A DNA stretch of 64,000 nucleotides, from positions 1-64,000 of the forward strand of contig KQ965816.1 in the NCBI GenBank assembly GCA_001574975.1, read 5' to 3'. The position numbers and the translations under genes are program-made. Positions 10,090 through 23,817 of the stretch are shown here, in pieces. The stretch's first letter is position 1; each line of letters starts with the position of its first letter. The stretch is from Gonapodya prolifera JEL478 (taxonomy: Eukaryota; Monoblepharomycota; Monoblepharidomycetes; Monoblepharidales; Gonapodyaceae). The notes beneath the pieces were generated by a model. The model saw only the letters and a program-made list of their open reading frames with translations, was not told the origin of the DNA and searched no databases.

Positions 10090-13000
10090 GAGCACCAAAT
10101 TTTTGGCAAAACGTCCGTGCACTGCGACTGATTCTCTCCACTCGGCATCCATCGTGAACGCCGTTGAAATCGAAAAGGCCGAGCGACGCAAAAGCGCGAT
10201 CGATGACCTAAAGCGACGCAGGTGAAGTCGAGGCTTTAGATTCGAAGCTGCGTGAGGCTCGCGACGTCCAATGGGACAGTTCCAGCAACTGTTTCCTCCG
10301 ATTGACAGGAGTTCGGTCTTTTTTGGACGTGTTTCTGGCGGTGTGCCATCAGCAACGAAGAACTTGAGGTGAACAAGAAGTTTGAGGAATGGATGCGTAT
10401 TGCCGCTGACAATGTGAGCGCCAGAACGAATTTCGATTTGTCTTCGATTGATTTTGATGCAGAAAACTCCTTTACGAAGAAAATCACCTCCACGAATTCG
10501 TGGACTGTCGCGTTGATCGACTTCTTTGCGGATTTGGATATTTTGCGGAAAGGTCGTGGGTCGGTTCACTGCTATTCTCCCCGTCTTTGGTCTGTTTTTG
10601 ACTTGCACATCTCTCAGTGAAATTAACTTCCAAAAGGTGGATCAATGAACACTTTGTCCCCCAACGTCTTCTTCCTCTCTCAACACTTTCCCAACACTTT
10701 GTGTGCAGGCATCGTGTACGCTTTCTTTGAGTCTCTTTTCGTGAGTGCCGAGCTCCGATTCGAGGTCATCAATCTTGGTGCGGCAATTGCATATTGAGTC
10801 GGAAGCCCTACCAGATGTTCAGTCGCTTGCAACCTTTCGCTTTCGAGTGACCAACGCTTCTGAAGGAACTCTCTTTTCACTTCCCCTTCGCCCCGACTAG
10901 CTACCTCCCGCCGACCGTCCAGCCCCCAGTACCCAAACATTGGCCTGAAGCATCTTTGACCGCACCTCGACTGTCACCGCACAAACACCCCTCATCAACA
11001 TTCCTATCCTCAAGGTATACACAACACGTGTTGACTCTGTTGCTACGGAAACCGGGAAACTTCTTCTGGCCTCGCGGAAAGTAAATCTGGTATGAAATTG
11101 CCTGTCTTCCTCGGAATGGGTCGCATCATCGAAAGAAAACACATTATTTTAAAGAACTCATCCCGTAAAAATGAAGGTGATCTCGGTGAGCGCAGTGCAG
11201 CGCGCGTGAAGGTGCAGTTGAGCAGATCAGCATAACATCGGCTACATCACAACATAAAATCTGAAATTTCAGGGACATCGAGCAACGAACACACTGGAAA
11301 AGGAAGCCAACCTGGATGTGAAGAAGTGCGATTTGGAGTTTACAGTCGATCCGCTCTTCAAAAAAACATGCGCCCGATTTCGACGCGGTTCAGTTAATAA
11401 ATTTTATGCCAAAATTGATATCTACCAATGATTTCTGAAAAGGGTGGAGCGAGAGGTCTATTGTTGAATCACCTTTCACTCTTTGGTCAGGGGATGATGG
11501 TTTTTGACTCGAGCGACGCGGCAGCAACAAACTCTCGGGATGACAGTGAAATGGATGTCGGGTGTGAGGGGCGCTGGCGGGAAGCGCCCCTCAGAGTAGG
11601 ATTTGTATGTGCGGGAGAGACGGGACTGGGTAGCGCACGAGTGGTCGAGTGTTTTGTGTTGGGTCTCCCTTGTACAATGTGCCACGTGACCGAGATAAAA
11701 TGCTACGGCTAAAGTACTAATACGCAACTTAGCAACTGTCAGTGAGCAAGGGGGCCGCCCGAAGCCCCTGACATCGGGCCGATGCCAATCACTGACGTAT
11801 CCAAGTTTGCAGGTAACGTTAACCACTGGCGTGACCTGGAGCGTTAAGCAACGAACCCTTACTCTCCACAGAGATATTCAATATCGCGGTCACACAAGAA
11901 TTTGTTGATGCAAACTTGTGTCCCAGTGTTGCGGCATTGCGATCCCAAACAACGAGGTAACCCCCACCTTCCATATGGACCGGATGTCTGAGAATGTAGA
12001 TGCGGACGATGATGATGACGTCGGACCACTGCCGGACTTGCAACACGACATGGACGAAGTACCGTACGATTTACCAGAAGAACGAAGCGACGACAGCTTT
12101 GGGGTAGAGGACGGGGCTCATCCAACTACCGCAAATTTTGTCGCTACCTCTCAAAATGACGGCGCTCTGTTCGAGTATTTTGATTCAATGATGTTGCGCA
12201 ACTGGGCGGGTCCTGAACGGTGGAAAGCGGAAAAGGACGTGAAAGGTACAAAGGTACAAAATTTGTATTTCGAACTTCACATGGCTTTCGCTAATCATTA
12301 GTTCATCAGCAATTCGTCGTGACAAGTCGAAGGTCGAAGCTGTTACGCCCTTTTCTAATATTGTTCATTCCGGGCAGGCTGCATTGCGAGGAGTCCATTT
12401 CGGTAGTAGCCTCTGTCAATTACATTCCTAGGTTGTCTCCGAAGCAGGTGCATCTTCATCAGGGACTTTGAGCAAAAACCAAATGGCGTTGAAGTGACAG
12501 ATTCGGACGCAAATACACTTGAAACTGGTGAGTGACTTATTTAATTTGTATATCTATCATAAAACATACTCAAAATTACCAAACGCAATCTAGATCAGAC
12601 CCAATATTTCTTGGACGCAGATGAAGACGACGAAGGCTTTGAACAAACAGGGCTTGATTCTATTGGACTTTTACAAGATTCTATCCTGGGATCCAACGCA
12701 CTATCAGTTCTCTCAGGATCAGAAACTCACAGGGACTCGGACTATGCGAGCCAACCTGTCACCGCTCCGAAGAAAACGGCGAAACTCACAATAAAAGTAC
12801 GACCGCACAGCCAAAAAAGTCGATGTAAAGAAGCTCAAGGATAATATCTGGAAGTCTCTCGATGTGAGTAGTTTGCTGGGTATGAAGTGACCTGTCGATC
12901 GACCTGGTAGTGTATATCACCCAGGAACATCTCAATGAGAAGGAAGAAAAGCAGCAATTCAGCTCTATTGTGCGAGACCTCCAAACATTTTATCCACAGC

Positions 13001-13198
13001 AAAAGTTGAAGGACATTTCTGCTCCCTTCGTTTTTATTTGCCTTTTGCATTTGGTATGGATATTTGGACGTTTGAGCGATTGTTGTTCTTTCTTTGACCA
13101 AACGCCATCGTTCTACGGCATAGGCAAACGAGAAGACTCTCGCAATTGATCAAAGTTCCCTGACGGAGCTAACTGTCTACAATCCTTTTGTGTTCTAA
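10090..13198 (+). CDS. BRN1: Condensin complex subunit 2 (barren/CAP-H kleisin)
   Basis: Kleisin that links the SMC2 and SMC4 heads in condensin. The N-terminal block starts with AVEIEKAERRKSAIDDLKR, followed by SNEELEVNKKFEEWMRIAAD, then SWTVALIDFFADLDILRKG and INFQKASCTL. The conserved VYTTRVDSVATETGKLLL is at about 11017-11078, and LDVKKCDLEFTVDPLFKKTC at 11318-11370. ARGLLLNHLSLFGQG, NWAGPERWK, VDVKKLKDNIWKSLD and a C-terminal winged-helix part (YPQQKLKDISAPFVFICLLHL) complete the family order. Stop TAA at 13196-13198. About ten introns, most of 50-80 bp; the one near 11551-11876 is about 320 bp. The start codon is not resolved: no clear ATG lies between the MED22 stop and the first exon, except one overlapping the MED22 stop at 10050. 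Confidence 0.9.
11565..11593. repeat. Perfect hairpin in a condensin intron
   Basis: TGAGGGGCGCT (11565-11575) and AGCGCCCCTCA (11583-11593) are exact inverted repeats of 11 bp around a 7-base loop. It lies in the longest intron of the condensin gene, which is GC-rich unlike the other introns. It could be a remnant of a small inserted element. Confidence 0.7.
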
Positions 13199-13640
13199 AA
13201 TGCTACTTTTAGATGTATGGGATCGAAGTTCTGTCCTTTTCAGAAAAAGGTTCAAGGGTTGAAATCATAGAACAAAAAGTGTAAAGAGGTATCTCTTATC
13301 GTCTATGAGACCCAATATTTGAGAAAGGACAGAACTTCTGTCCCTCTCACCTGAAACGGCACTGGAAGTGATAACAAGTTGTCCCATTTTGTCAAAAAGG
13401 AATCCCACGGCAAAATGGGCACTTATCGCATTCACTCCTCAAAATTGATTAGGTAGCTTTCTCGGGCAAGGGATGGACGGAATTAAGGGGATGCAATAAT
13501 TTTGAAATTGGAAAACATAGGGGAACATACATTCGATCCGTCTGTCTGTCGAATTAATTCCCTTTCGGCCCCACTTGACCAAAGCGTGCACAGCTTTGAT
13601 TGGTTGCCAGCGGGATCTGTGAGACTGAAGCGCTAAAGCT
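13199..13640. repeat. Non-coding stretch with two inverted repeats after condensin
   Basis: An exact 14-bp inverted repeat (AAGTTCTGTCCTTT at 13226-13239, complement at 13324-13337) begins 28 bp after the condensin stop. A second, 9-bp pair lies at 13383-13391 and 13411-13419 (CCCATTTTG / CAAAATGGG). The first could be a small foldback element or a 3'-end structure. No gene is supported here. Confidence 0.55.
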
Positions 13641-14470
13641 CCTAAAGGAAGTCCATGTACCAATCATCAATGATGCGGACATCAATTTGGCGCGGGGGTT
13701 ACCCGATAACCACTGGCGGATTTGCAATCATTCATAAAGCAACGTGGCACCGTCCGATCCGCTACGGGAGGTTTGTACCTACTTTCATATCGGTAATGTT
13801 TACATTCCAAGTGTCAAGACACTTCACTGCCGTAAGTATTTAGATTACAAGTGCAAAGATTCACGAGCTAAAGGGGTGCGATGTTGATTTCCAAGTTCAC
13901 TTTACGTGATAACCTCAGAGGCGGATGTGCTTCAACCCAGTCGTGAAAGAAGTTAACATTGTTGCAATTTAGTAAATAAGTAACATATATCTCAACAACT
14001 ACAGAGGCTCACACCCAGTGTTGAGGGGTAAGCCATGCTGGCCTAAGGCTCAAAGGAAAGTCGAATTGCAAGATCTGTGCGAAACGATGGTTTTCAAGTA
14101 TGCGCTGCAGGGAGGTTGGAGTTGAATCACGTGACTGATGTGACTAGCATTGCAAAGTCTTTGGAAGGCGTTGTACCAGAAATACAGCATGGTGTACCCT
14201 GCTCAAAAAATATATGGGTGATGGCGGGCAAAGTGGCACATGGATGGTCAATGAAGAAGGTAGGGTTTTGTCTGGGAACGTAGCGGAACTTGTTGCACGG
14301 AGGTACCTCTGCGGATGGTCTGAGAACAGGCAAGACAAACTGTGGGATCGCATTGGAATCGCTGCAAGCATCAAGGTTGAGATGACGGCATGGTTCAAAA
14401 AGCGTGAAGCGATCATACGAAAAATGATTAGTTTAATTAACGAGAGGACTGGTGTGGGGAAATAGTCTGC
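13640..14470 (+). pseudogene. Protein-kinase-like remnant (TKL type?), degenerate
   Basis: About 13640-13770 encodes LKLLKEVHVPIINDADINLA and then, in a neighbouring frame, PITTGGFAIIHKATWHRP, which resembles the linker and glycine-rich loop of fungal TKL kinases (GGFG.V.KA.W). The two halves are one base out of frame at a G run near 13690-13700. No HRD or DFG motif follows. Two further open stretches (14077-14283; 14214-14465, with NVAELVARRYLCGW) are unassigned and may belong to the same locus. A broken or partial kinase is the best reading, but the evidence is one motif. Confidence 0.35.
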
Positions 14471-14753
14471 ACCAGCAGAAACTTTATTTTTTCCACGTCA
14501 CGGCATGGAGATGTGTCCGGACGCGTTGATTTTCATGGGCGGGCGGGTCCAACACTTTATGTCATCGAGGTTAAGTTTTAAAAGCATAACTTGGTGGTAG
14601 GAATTGGTGCCATTGTGAAATGGGAGGAAACAATACCGTTTTGTTTGAATACAACAAACAATATTAGAAAAAAAAACATAGTACTACAAGGTCACTTCTT
14701 GGTGAAGCTGCAAAGAAAATCACACAAAATATTTGGCGAACACTCTGAGACTT

Positions 14754-16328
14754 CTATCGTATGGACACCAACTTAACAGCAACAGCCACGGCAGGGACAA
14801 CGATATCGCTAGTGCTCTCTGCCTCATCATTAGTGCCTGGCAACTCTTTGGCATTTTCAGTGGTCGTCGTCCATTTTGGCTTCGCGTTACCCGGTCGGCG
14901 TGACATTTTTCGCGCACGCCGATCCAAATGCGCTTCAACGTCCGTTAGTGACACACCCATACTAGCACATCGCACCAACGCAAAGTATATCAGGTCCGCC
15001 GCTTCCCACGCAACGTCGTTTGGTGTCTGAGCCTGGCAGAGTTCTTCCGCCTCCTCCATAATTTTGGATTCCAACAATTTCGAATCATTGAAAAGCCGCT
15101 GGGTATAGGACCCTGGAGGAGAGTTCTTTTTCCTACTCTGAAGGAGAGCGTCCAACGCGGTTATACCGCTGTCACCACCATAGCAAGTTCGGGTGTTCAG
15201 ATGACAGAAGCCTTCCGAATATAACATCGAAAGGAAGTCGAAACTCCGTCGCCTTATCTAAGCTGGTACAAGAACTCACCTGGCCCGTCTTGGTGCACCA
15301 TGAACCGCAAACAGTCCTTGTCAACATCCATTCGGAGTAACTTCTGAACGGCCCCCGATGTTAGTCCTTTAATCCAAAGCCCACGCGAACGGGAGTGGTA
15401 AACACCATTCCCACTTCGTATCGCTTCACTGATGCTCTTAACCGACGAATAAGCGACGCCAAGAGCAACACGTTGCTCATCCACAACTACAGTGGTGTAG
15501 AGTCCGTCCGAGCGATCCGTGACCAAGCATGAGCAGAAGGCATCGCCCACGTCAAGTTTTCCTAGCATAATAAAATAATACATCAACAAAATCCTGCTCC
15601 GAATTTAAGGAGAAATCCCCGCTCGACGCACCTTCTTCTGGAGACCCTATTGTAAGCATTGATGAGTCAACTAAGACATCTACTCCACTTTTATCGAGGG
15701 TCCCGACAAGCTGTGCTGTCGCAGGCAATTCGCCCAAACTGATTGCACAACTTCGGGCGAACCCATCCTGAGTTTTCGGCAAAAGTCCTTTCAAAATGCC
15801 TAAGACGTCCCGTGGAGACTCCAGCATAACGCTATGGCTACCTTTGCTTAGGTCTGCTTCTGGAGGAGACAAGCTGGTTGAAGCTAGTAAACCCAAAATG
15901 TATCCAGAGCAATGAGGGTTGCAAATGTCTATCCACTGCGCTGCAAATTGAGGCCCTCCGATCTCAAACGAAACAACAACTCTCTCTGATGGAAATCCAC
16001 GCAACAAGTCCAAAAACCCTTGAATATTCTCTGAAGAGGGAGATCGCGGAAAGGGAAAGACGAACTTCGATGCACCGGAGTCCAATGCCGTTAGAGCAAC
16101 GTCTCCAAGGGAGCCGCTACCTGCCGTTTCGTCATGTGCATCTGATTCGGTCCGTACCCAAATCGTGGCGTGTGGGATTGTCAAAAGTTCTTTGACAGTG
16201 GTGGTGAGCTGTGCCTTCGATGTCACCAACAGCACATCTCCAACAGTCTTGAGCTTTTCTAATAGAGAGCCGGTTCCATCGGTCTCATGCTCAAGCGAAT
16301 TGCGGATGTCGAGCTGTGGAATCAGCAT
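14754..16328 (-). CDS. his7: Histidine biosynthesis bifunctional enzyme: PRA-cyclohydrolase / PRA-PP pyrophosphohydrolase
   Basis: Second and third steps of histidine synthesis. The N-terminal exon (16328 down to about 15652) is the extra domain seen in fungal HIS4/his7 proteins. The cyclohydrolase domain follows with DRSDGLYTTVVVDEQRVALG, GVYHSRSRGLWIKG and, across an intron, GFCHLNTRTCYG, where the Cys/His metal ligands lie. The pyrophosphohydrolase domain ends the protein (LLESKIMEEAEELCQAQ, AADLIYFALVRCASMG). Introns: about 15573-15640 (GTGCGTCG...TGCTAG, joining SPEEG to KLDVGDAF) and about 15210-15281 (GTGAGTTC...CGGAAG). There is no histidinol dehydrogenase domain, so it is like S. pombe his7 and unlike trifunctional S. 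cerevisiae HIS4. Chibby lies just upstream on the same strand. Confidence 0.9.
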
Positions 16329-16406
16329 TGCAAGACAAGTTTTGGTTTTCTTTGCACATATACATTTGTTACTATATAAAAATTCTTCTAATGTTTGGAA
16401 GCCTTT

Positions 16407-16965
16407 TCAATCCTTTGATGCTTGCAGTCGCAGTGTGTCGAGCTTCGTTGTAGCTAACTGATGGATCAATGTGAGTTTTTGTAACGAAAAATGAGACCGC
16501 AGGACATCATCAGGAAGAGATCGTTCAAATTTAACACACCAAATCAAGAAGCATCGACAGTTTGAACTTCAGTAAGTGATTCTCACTCTCCAGCACCCGG
16601 ATTTTTCCTCAGCCGATACCAAACGATCAGCGAGGTCTTGCGATTCCTCTGGCGTGACAAGCGAATCCTATTGTCTCAGCACAGCTCGGTGACCCGTTCG
16701 AGATGTTCCTATCTCTTACCTGTAAGCCAAGCTGTGCCATCGTGCAAGGCAGTCAGTCCCCCAACGTTCATCTCGATTGGGTCATTCGAATCATTGAACT
16801 GAAACTGACGGACTTCACTTGTCGGCGACCTAACGAAAGAACGCGTTTTGGTAGGAGGACTCTCGTGCGAGTGTGGAAGCAAAAATTTTACCGTTTGATG
16901 GACTCACTAAACCGCCGTAGCTGGCGCTTGACGTCCACCGGCGTGCGAGAGTTGCTGTGCCTCAT
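16407..16965 (-). CDS. CBY1: Chibby homologue (basal-body / ciliary coiled-coil protein)
   Basis: Small protein of the centriole distal end and ciliary base. Exon 1 (16965-16892) reads MRHSNSRTPVDVKRQLRRFS. Exon 2 (16829-16720) gives EVRQFQFNDSNDPIEMNVGG and then LTALHDGTAWLT, matching the Chibby 'L..F..G.W' block. Exon 3 is a coiled coil with RVLESENHLLKFKLSMLLDL, the equivalent of human LEEENNLLRLKVDILLDML. The last exon ends TLRLQASKD (stop 16409-16407). Intron splice sites are clear. In exon 3 the frame changes by one base at a run of five A (near 16602); a sixth A would restore the coiled coil, so this is either an assembly error or a real lesion. If real, it matters because the coiled coil carries dimerisation. 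Confidence 0.75.
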
Positions 16966-17211
16966 CTGCCCCTCAAGAATACCAACCCGTCAGCCGTAAT
17001 ATTCGTTTTAAGCGAAATGAATATGAGGGTTCCGAGATCAGAATCGTTGACGAAATATTCGGTCGTCTGTAACTGGGCCCTCATGTTGATATACTTTCCT
17101 CTGCACAGTGCGAAAAAGCGCCGATGCTCCTTCTTAATCCACTATATATTCGCAATTTACATGAAAACTAGGCTAGTGCATGTCCACGAAGCTGTCAAGA
17201 GCCCTCCGGTG

Positions 17212-19759
<2,548 letters not shown>

Positions 19760-19916
19760 GGCAAGCAGTATTAGAACTTTATTTCAACTCCATTTCACCG
19801 TTTGCCCTCCCCGCTTCCGATTCTGCCATAATTTACAAATACGTACATGCAAAGCCTAGACAAAGACGCCATTTCAAGTCCAAAGTCATCAAATCAAAAC
19901 TCATGACATCCCATTG

Positions 19917-22541
19917 TCAAGCACAAGGGGGGACGTATCCGTGGGCAAACATGTCACCCACAATTGCAGGGTTAGCTACCAGGCAGATAAGTCGTTCGAA
20001 ACTCCTGGTATCACCCCATGCGGCTGCTATTTCGAACCACCGTGCTGCTTCCTCTGTGTCTCTTTCACAACCCAGTCCACGTTCAAAAGCTACTCCAACA
20101 TGATACATTGCCTGAACGCTTCCGCCTTCAGCCGCTCGCAAGTACCACGAGAAGGCTTCTTCTAGGTCCTTGGTGCACCCACGACCTTGCTCCAGATGTG
20201 CAGCGAGCTTCGCTTGCGCTCGCGCATGCCCTTGTTCTACTTATACGTTGGTCAAGCAAACGCGACGCATTCGACACGTTCAGCATGACACTTACCGGCC
20301 GCTAGTCGAAACAATCGAACCGCCTCACGATAATTCGTTCGAACTCCAGCCCCTTCAGTGTACAAGACAGCGAGGTTCGTTTGAGCCCACATATTGCCCT
20401 GTCTCGCGCTTTTACGATACCAAAACAGGGCCTTCTTCGGGTTTCGGTCACAACCAAGCCCTAAGTAGCAAACGATCGGACATGCAGTTCACCAACGCGA
20501 AGCGCTCAAACGAGACTCACCCTCTTCATAGAGATGCCCAAGAGTATTTTGGGCGAGGTCGTTTCCTCCAACTGCAGCGAGTCGAACTATCAGAGCAATG
20601 TTAGATCTAGATGACCTCAGAGGACGTCGTCTAACCGCGTAATCACGTACTCCAGTAAAACGCCTTCCTCTCGTCCACATCCACACCAACTCCGTTTCGA
20701 TAACAACATCCAAGGCTAAGCTGCGCCGGTGCGTGGCCCGTCGCAGCACTCTCCCTGAACAGTTTAACTGCCATGGCCTCGTCCACTTCACAGCCAATCC
20801 CATGTTGGAATGCATATCCGAGCGAGTGCAATGCAAACGAGTTGCCCTGTGCAGCAGACTTTTTGTACCACTCTATGGCAACTTGTTCGTTCTTCTCAAG
20901 ACCAATTCCATATTGAAAAGCGTGGCCTGTCGATTGAAGTCCCAGATTTTCATAGTCTTTTTGAAGAAGTCTAAAGTACACAAATGCCTTTGACCCACCG
21001 AGATTGTGCTGTGCCCGAGAGTGTCCCTGAATCGCGGCTAGTTCGTACCAGTGTGCCCCTTCTGATACATCTTTGGGGCCACCAATTCCGTTTTGGAGGC
21101 AAAAACCCAGATTACACATTGCCCTTTGTCATGGCCAATCAGGTTACAACGGGGCCTTCCGATAATATTTGTGAGAAAAACATACCAGGGATACCCTTGT
21201 TCGGCTACAACCCCAACGACCAGAGATTGTTAGCATGCCTCCACCTATTGCAGGAAGCCCAATCCTACTGACCTGACATCCGATACCACTGGACAGCTTT
21301 TATTTCGTCCCGCTCGACTCCCAACCCTTCTTCGCGCATATAACCGAGGGAGTTCTGTGCATAGCAGTTCCCCAGGACAGCGGATCGTTCATACCACGAG
21401 ACTGCAAGCTCGAGATCCTTCTCCACTCCAAGGCCTTCTTCATAGCAATGCGCCACATTGTACATGGATACGGACTCGCCCTTTTCTGCTGCGCGCATGT
21501 AGTAGCTAAAGGCACGTTCCAAGTCCTGGTGGCAAATGGCAACGACAGCAACTAAGAGCCAGCGCAAGGTCGTTCCTGATCATAAAAAGCATACCTTTTC
21601 AACTCCGAATCCCTCTCCATAACAAAATCCTAGAATTCCCTCTCCCCTTGGCTGACCCGCATCTGCAGAGCGGCGGTAATAATGCACACTTTGCGTTGGG
21701 TCTTTGGCTACGCCTACTCCGTCGTGATAGCAGACTCCGAGAGCGTAATTGGCTAGATACAAAGGAAGTAGTTGAGCCGAGCTGTCTCGAGTGTTGGATT
21801 CTTATAAACAGCGCACTGACCTGCGGGATGATTTCCCTCGTCCGCGGCTAGAATCAACCACTTGACAGCATCCTTCCCAACCACTCTCACTTTCTTTATC
21901 CACTCCTCAGCTTCAACGCGGTCTATTTTGACACCAGGGCGTCCATATTTCCTCAGAAAAGCCAACCTGGCCTGAGCTAAACCGTCTCCCGAAGCTGCAG
22001 CTGAAACGTAGAGGGCTTCTGCCGCCTTGAAGTCCTCCGCATCCAGGCCGAGTCCAAACTCGTTGCAGAATCCGAGAATCGCCTAGAAACCGGGACTCTC
22101 CGTAACGTGACTGAAAAAGGGGTGAAGACCTCGACCCTCGCAACTCACCTCCGCCCTGGGATGACTCCGAACCGCGGCCCTCCTGAGCATCTTGACTGCC
22201 AATCTCTCGTCCTTTGTCGCTCCGCCAATCCCGAGAAGGATCCGCTCCGCCTCGCACACAGATTCTTCAAGGTCACGTTCGAGGTTTTGTTCACTCGTAC
22301 TGCCACTCTGGGGTCCCGGAGAGCTCCGCCTGCGCAGAATAAACCGCCCGAAAAAGGATGACACCGAGGCGGATCCTGATGGGCTGCCCAAAGGTGTCGA
22401 CTGGGTGGAAGGGCCAGCTGCTCCGGACGGGATCTGGGATCTGGAAAGATCCAGCGAGGGATTGCGGCGATTGGAGGAGGGGGGAGGGGACGAGACGACA
22501 TCGCCAGACGGATCGGTGGGCGGTTTCACGTGGCCGTTCAT
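19917..22541 (-). CDS. Sel1-like repeat protein (many tandem SLR units)
   Basis: Begins at MNGHVKPPTDPSGDV (22541) with a Pro/Ser-rich, probably disordered N-terminus of about 110 residues. The rest, spread over about eight exons, is built from 36-40-residue Sel1 repeats, for example ALGVCYHDGVGVAKDPTQSV, NSLGYMREEGLGVERD and HSLGYAFQHGIGCEVDEAM. The solenoid is an adaptor scaffold. In fungi such proteins include Skt5/Chs4 chitin-synthase activators and Hrd3-type ER proteins. I see no signal peptide or membrane segment, so a Chs4-like or generic adaptor is more likely than Hrd3. No CAAX box at the end (HGYVPPCA), though a Cys lies second from last. Confidence 0.8.
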
Positions 22542-23060
22542 AGTGTGGTTGGTGTGGCGAGCAGGCTTGAGGAGATGCCTCACATTTCCTCCGATCTCGA
22601 GAAAAAGGAGAAACACAACCTGGGAATCGGACCGGGGCAACTTTGTCAATTCTGCATCACACCGACTGTCTTCTTGCAAAGAATACGTTCCTCTTGTGTC
22701 GACCTTGCTGTGTAGTTTTCATTTGCACTTTATGAGCCGGACTGATCTCGGACAAGAAATCGGCCGCTCTCAACGTAGAACGTGGTCTGGACGAGTCTGT
22801 CCTCGAAGGAAGGCAAAATTTGGCGGGTTGCCCCACCTTCCCTGGAAACGCCCACACCGTGAGGACCACGGCTGCTCGCACTTACGATTCTTGAAGAGAC
22901 CGCAAACAATATATCCCTGTACCACGGCACATACACATCAACTCCCCATAACGCGACCCCACACAACGAATAGGGCGTCCCCTCCCTCTTCCCTCCTTCG
23001 GCAACTACTGAATTTTCCCACCAATTTCACTCGCCTCACCGGTCTAGCCCCGCAGGGGCC
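22542..23060. other. Intergenic, nothing recognised
   Basis: Upstream region of the Sel1 gene. Long plus frames here (to 290 codons) are antisense shadows of its Pro/Ser-rich start and of GC-rich sequence. Confidence 0.5.
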
Positions 23061-23290
23061 TTAAGCTCAATCCCCTTGTCCTGGTTCTTTTCCCGCTCCT
23101 GCTTGTTCGCCCCCCAGCCTGTCAACGCCGCCGACAGGAGATCATCATCGTCAAACAGGGCGTCCAACACTGCTGGGACCGGGTTGTACTCCTGCTCCTG
23201 GTCATTCTCGTATTACCCGAAGCAAGGCGAAGAACAGATCCGAAGTGCCGAGATATGTTTCAGCAGGACAGTTGTCGGGACAAGAGGGAC
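23061..23290 (-). pseudogene. Duplicated fragment of the Scm3-like gene's 3' part
   Basis: Collinear similarity, roughly three in four bases, to 25130-25375 in the same orientation. Shared words include TCGTCAAACAGGGCGTCCA, AATCCCCTTCTCCTGG-like text and CCGAGATATGTTTCAGC. The parent region encodes the C-terminal quarter of the acidic Scm3-like protein on the minus strand. The copy keeps no long frame of its own, so it is a partial, decayed duplicate about 2 kb away. Confidence 0.7.
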
Positions 23291-23817
23291 GGATATAAAA
23301 GGGTTAAAAAGGGATGTCAACCAACATGGATTTTCCGCCACCACAAGCTATGTATTCCGTCATTTCATGGCGTATTTGGTTCTTGATTTGTAAATTTCCC
23401 GTACATCGTGATGAAAACATGCTTTTCCCTTCCCATAATCAACTCAGAACCTCCCCATCAACCCCATGATCATGTTGAGTTCCTCGTCCTCCGTGGCCTG
23501 GGGCGCGCCCACACGATTTTAGACGAGACAGAGCCTGGCAGAGCATAGGGCAGATTGAGGGCGCGACTCTCAGTCGAATGTGGTGTGGGATCCCTGCGGA
23601 ATTACGACTGAGAAGACTGCCTCTATAAACCAACTGCGCCTTTCACAAAGTTCATTCACGTTGATCCTCTCACAAGGTGCCAACATTGCAGTGGTAAAGG
23701 TTCGCCGTGATCTCACATGCGGCACCAAACCTCACCCCCACCGCAGGATTCAAACGTCGGTAGAATCACGTTATGTGTCGGGACCCTGTGCTTCAGATGT
23801 GCCGTTGCTAAAGTGTG

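Noticed and set aside
10211-10232. An 18-20 bp micro-intron in condensin
   Set aside because: A GT...AG pair is present at that spacing, but a longer intron with a better downstream acceptor explains the next exon equally well, and no other intron here is under 50 bp.
10078-10608. 176-codon minus-strand frame
   Set aside because: Opposite well-conserved condensin exons; Arg/Ser-rich shadow.
22192-23064. 290-codon plus-strand frame
   Set aside because: It lies opposite the Pro/Ser-rich start of the Sel1 gene and in GC-rich flank; no motif.
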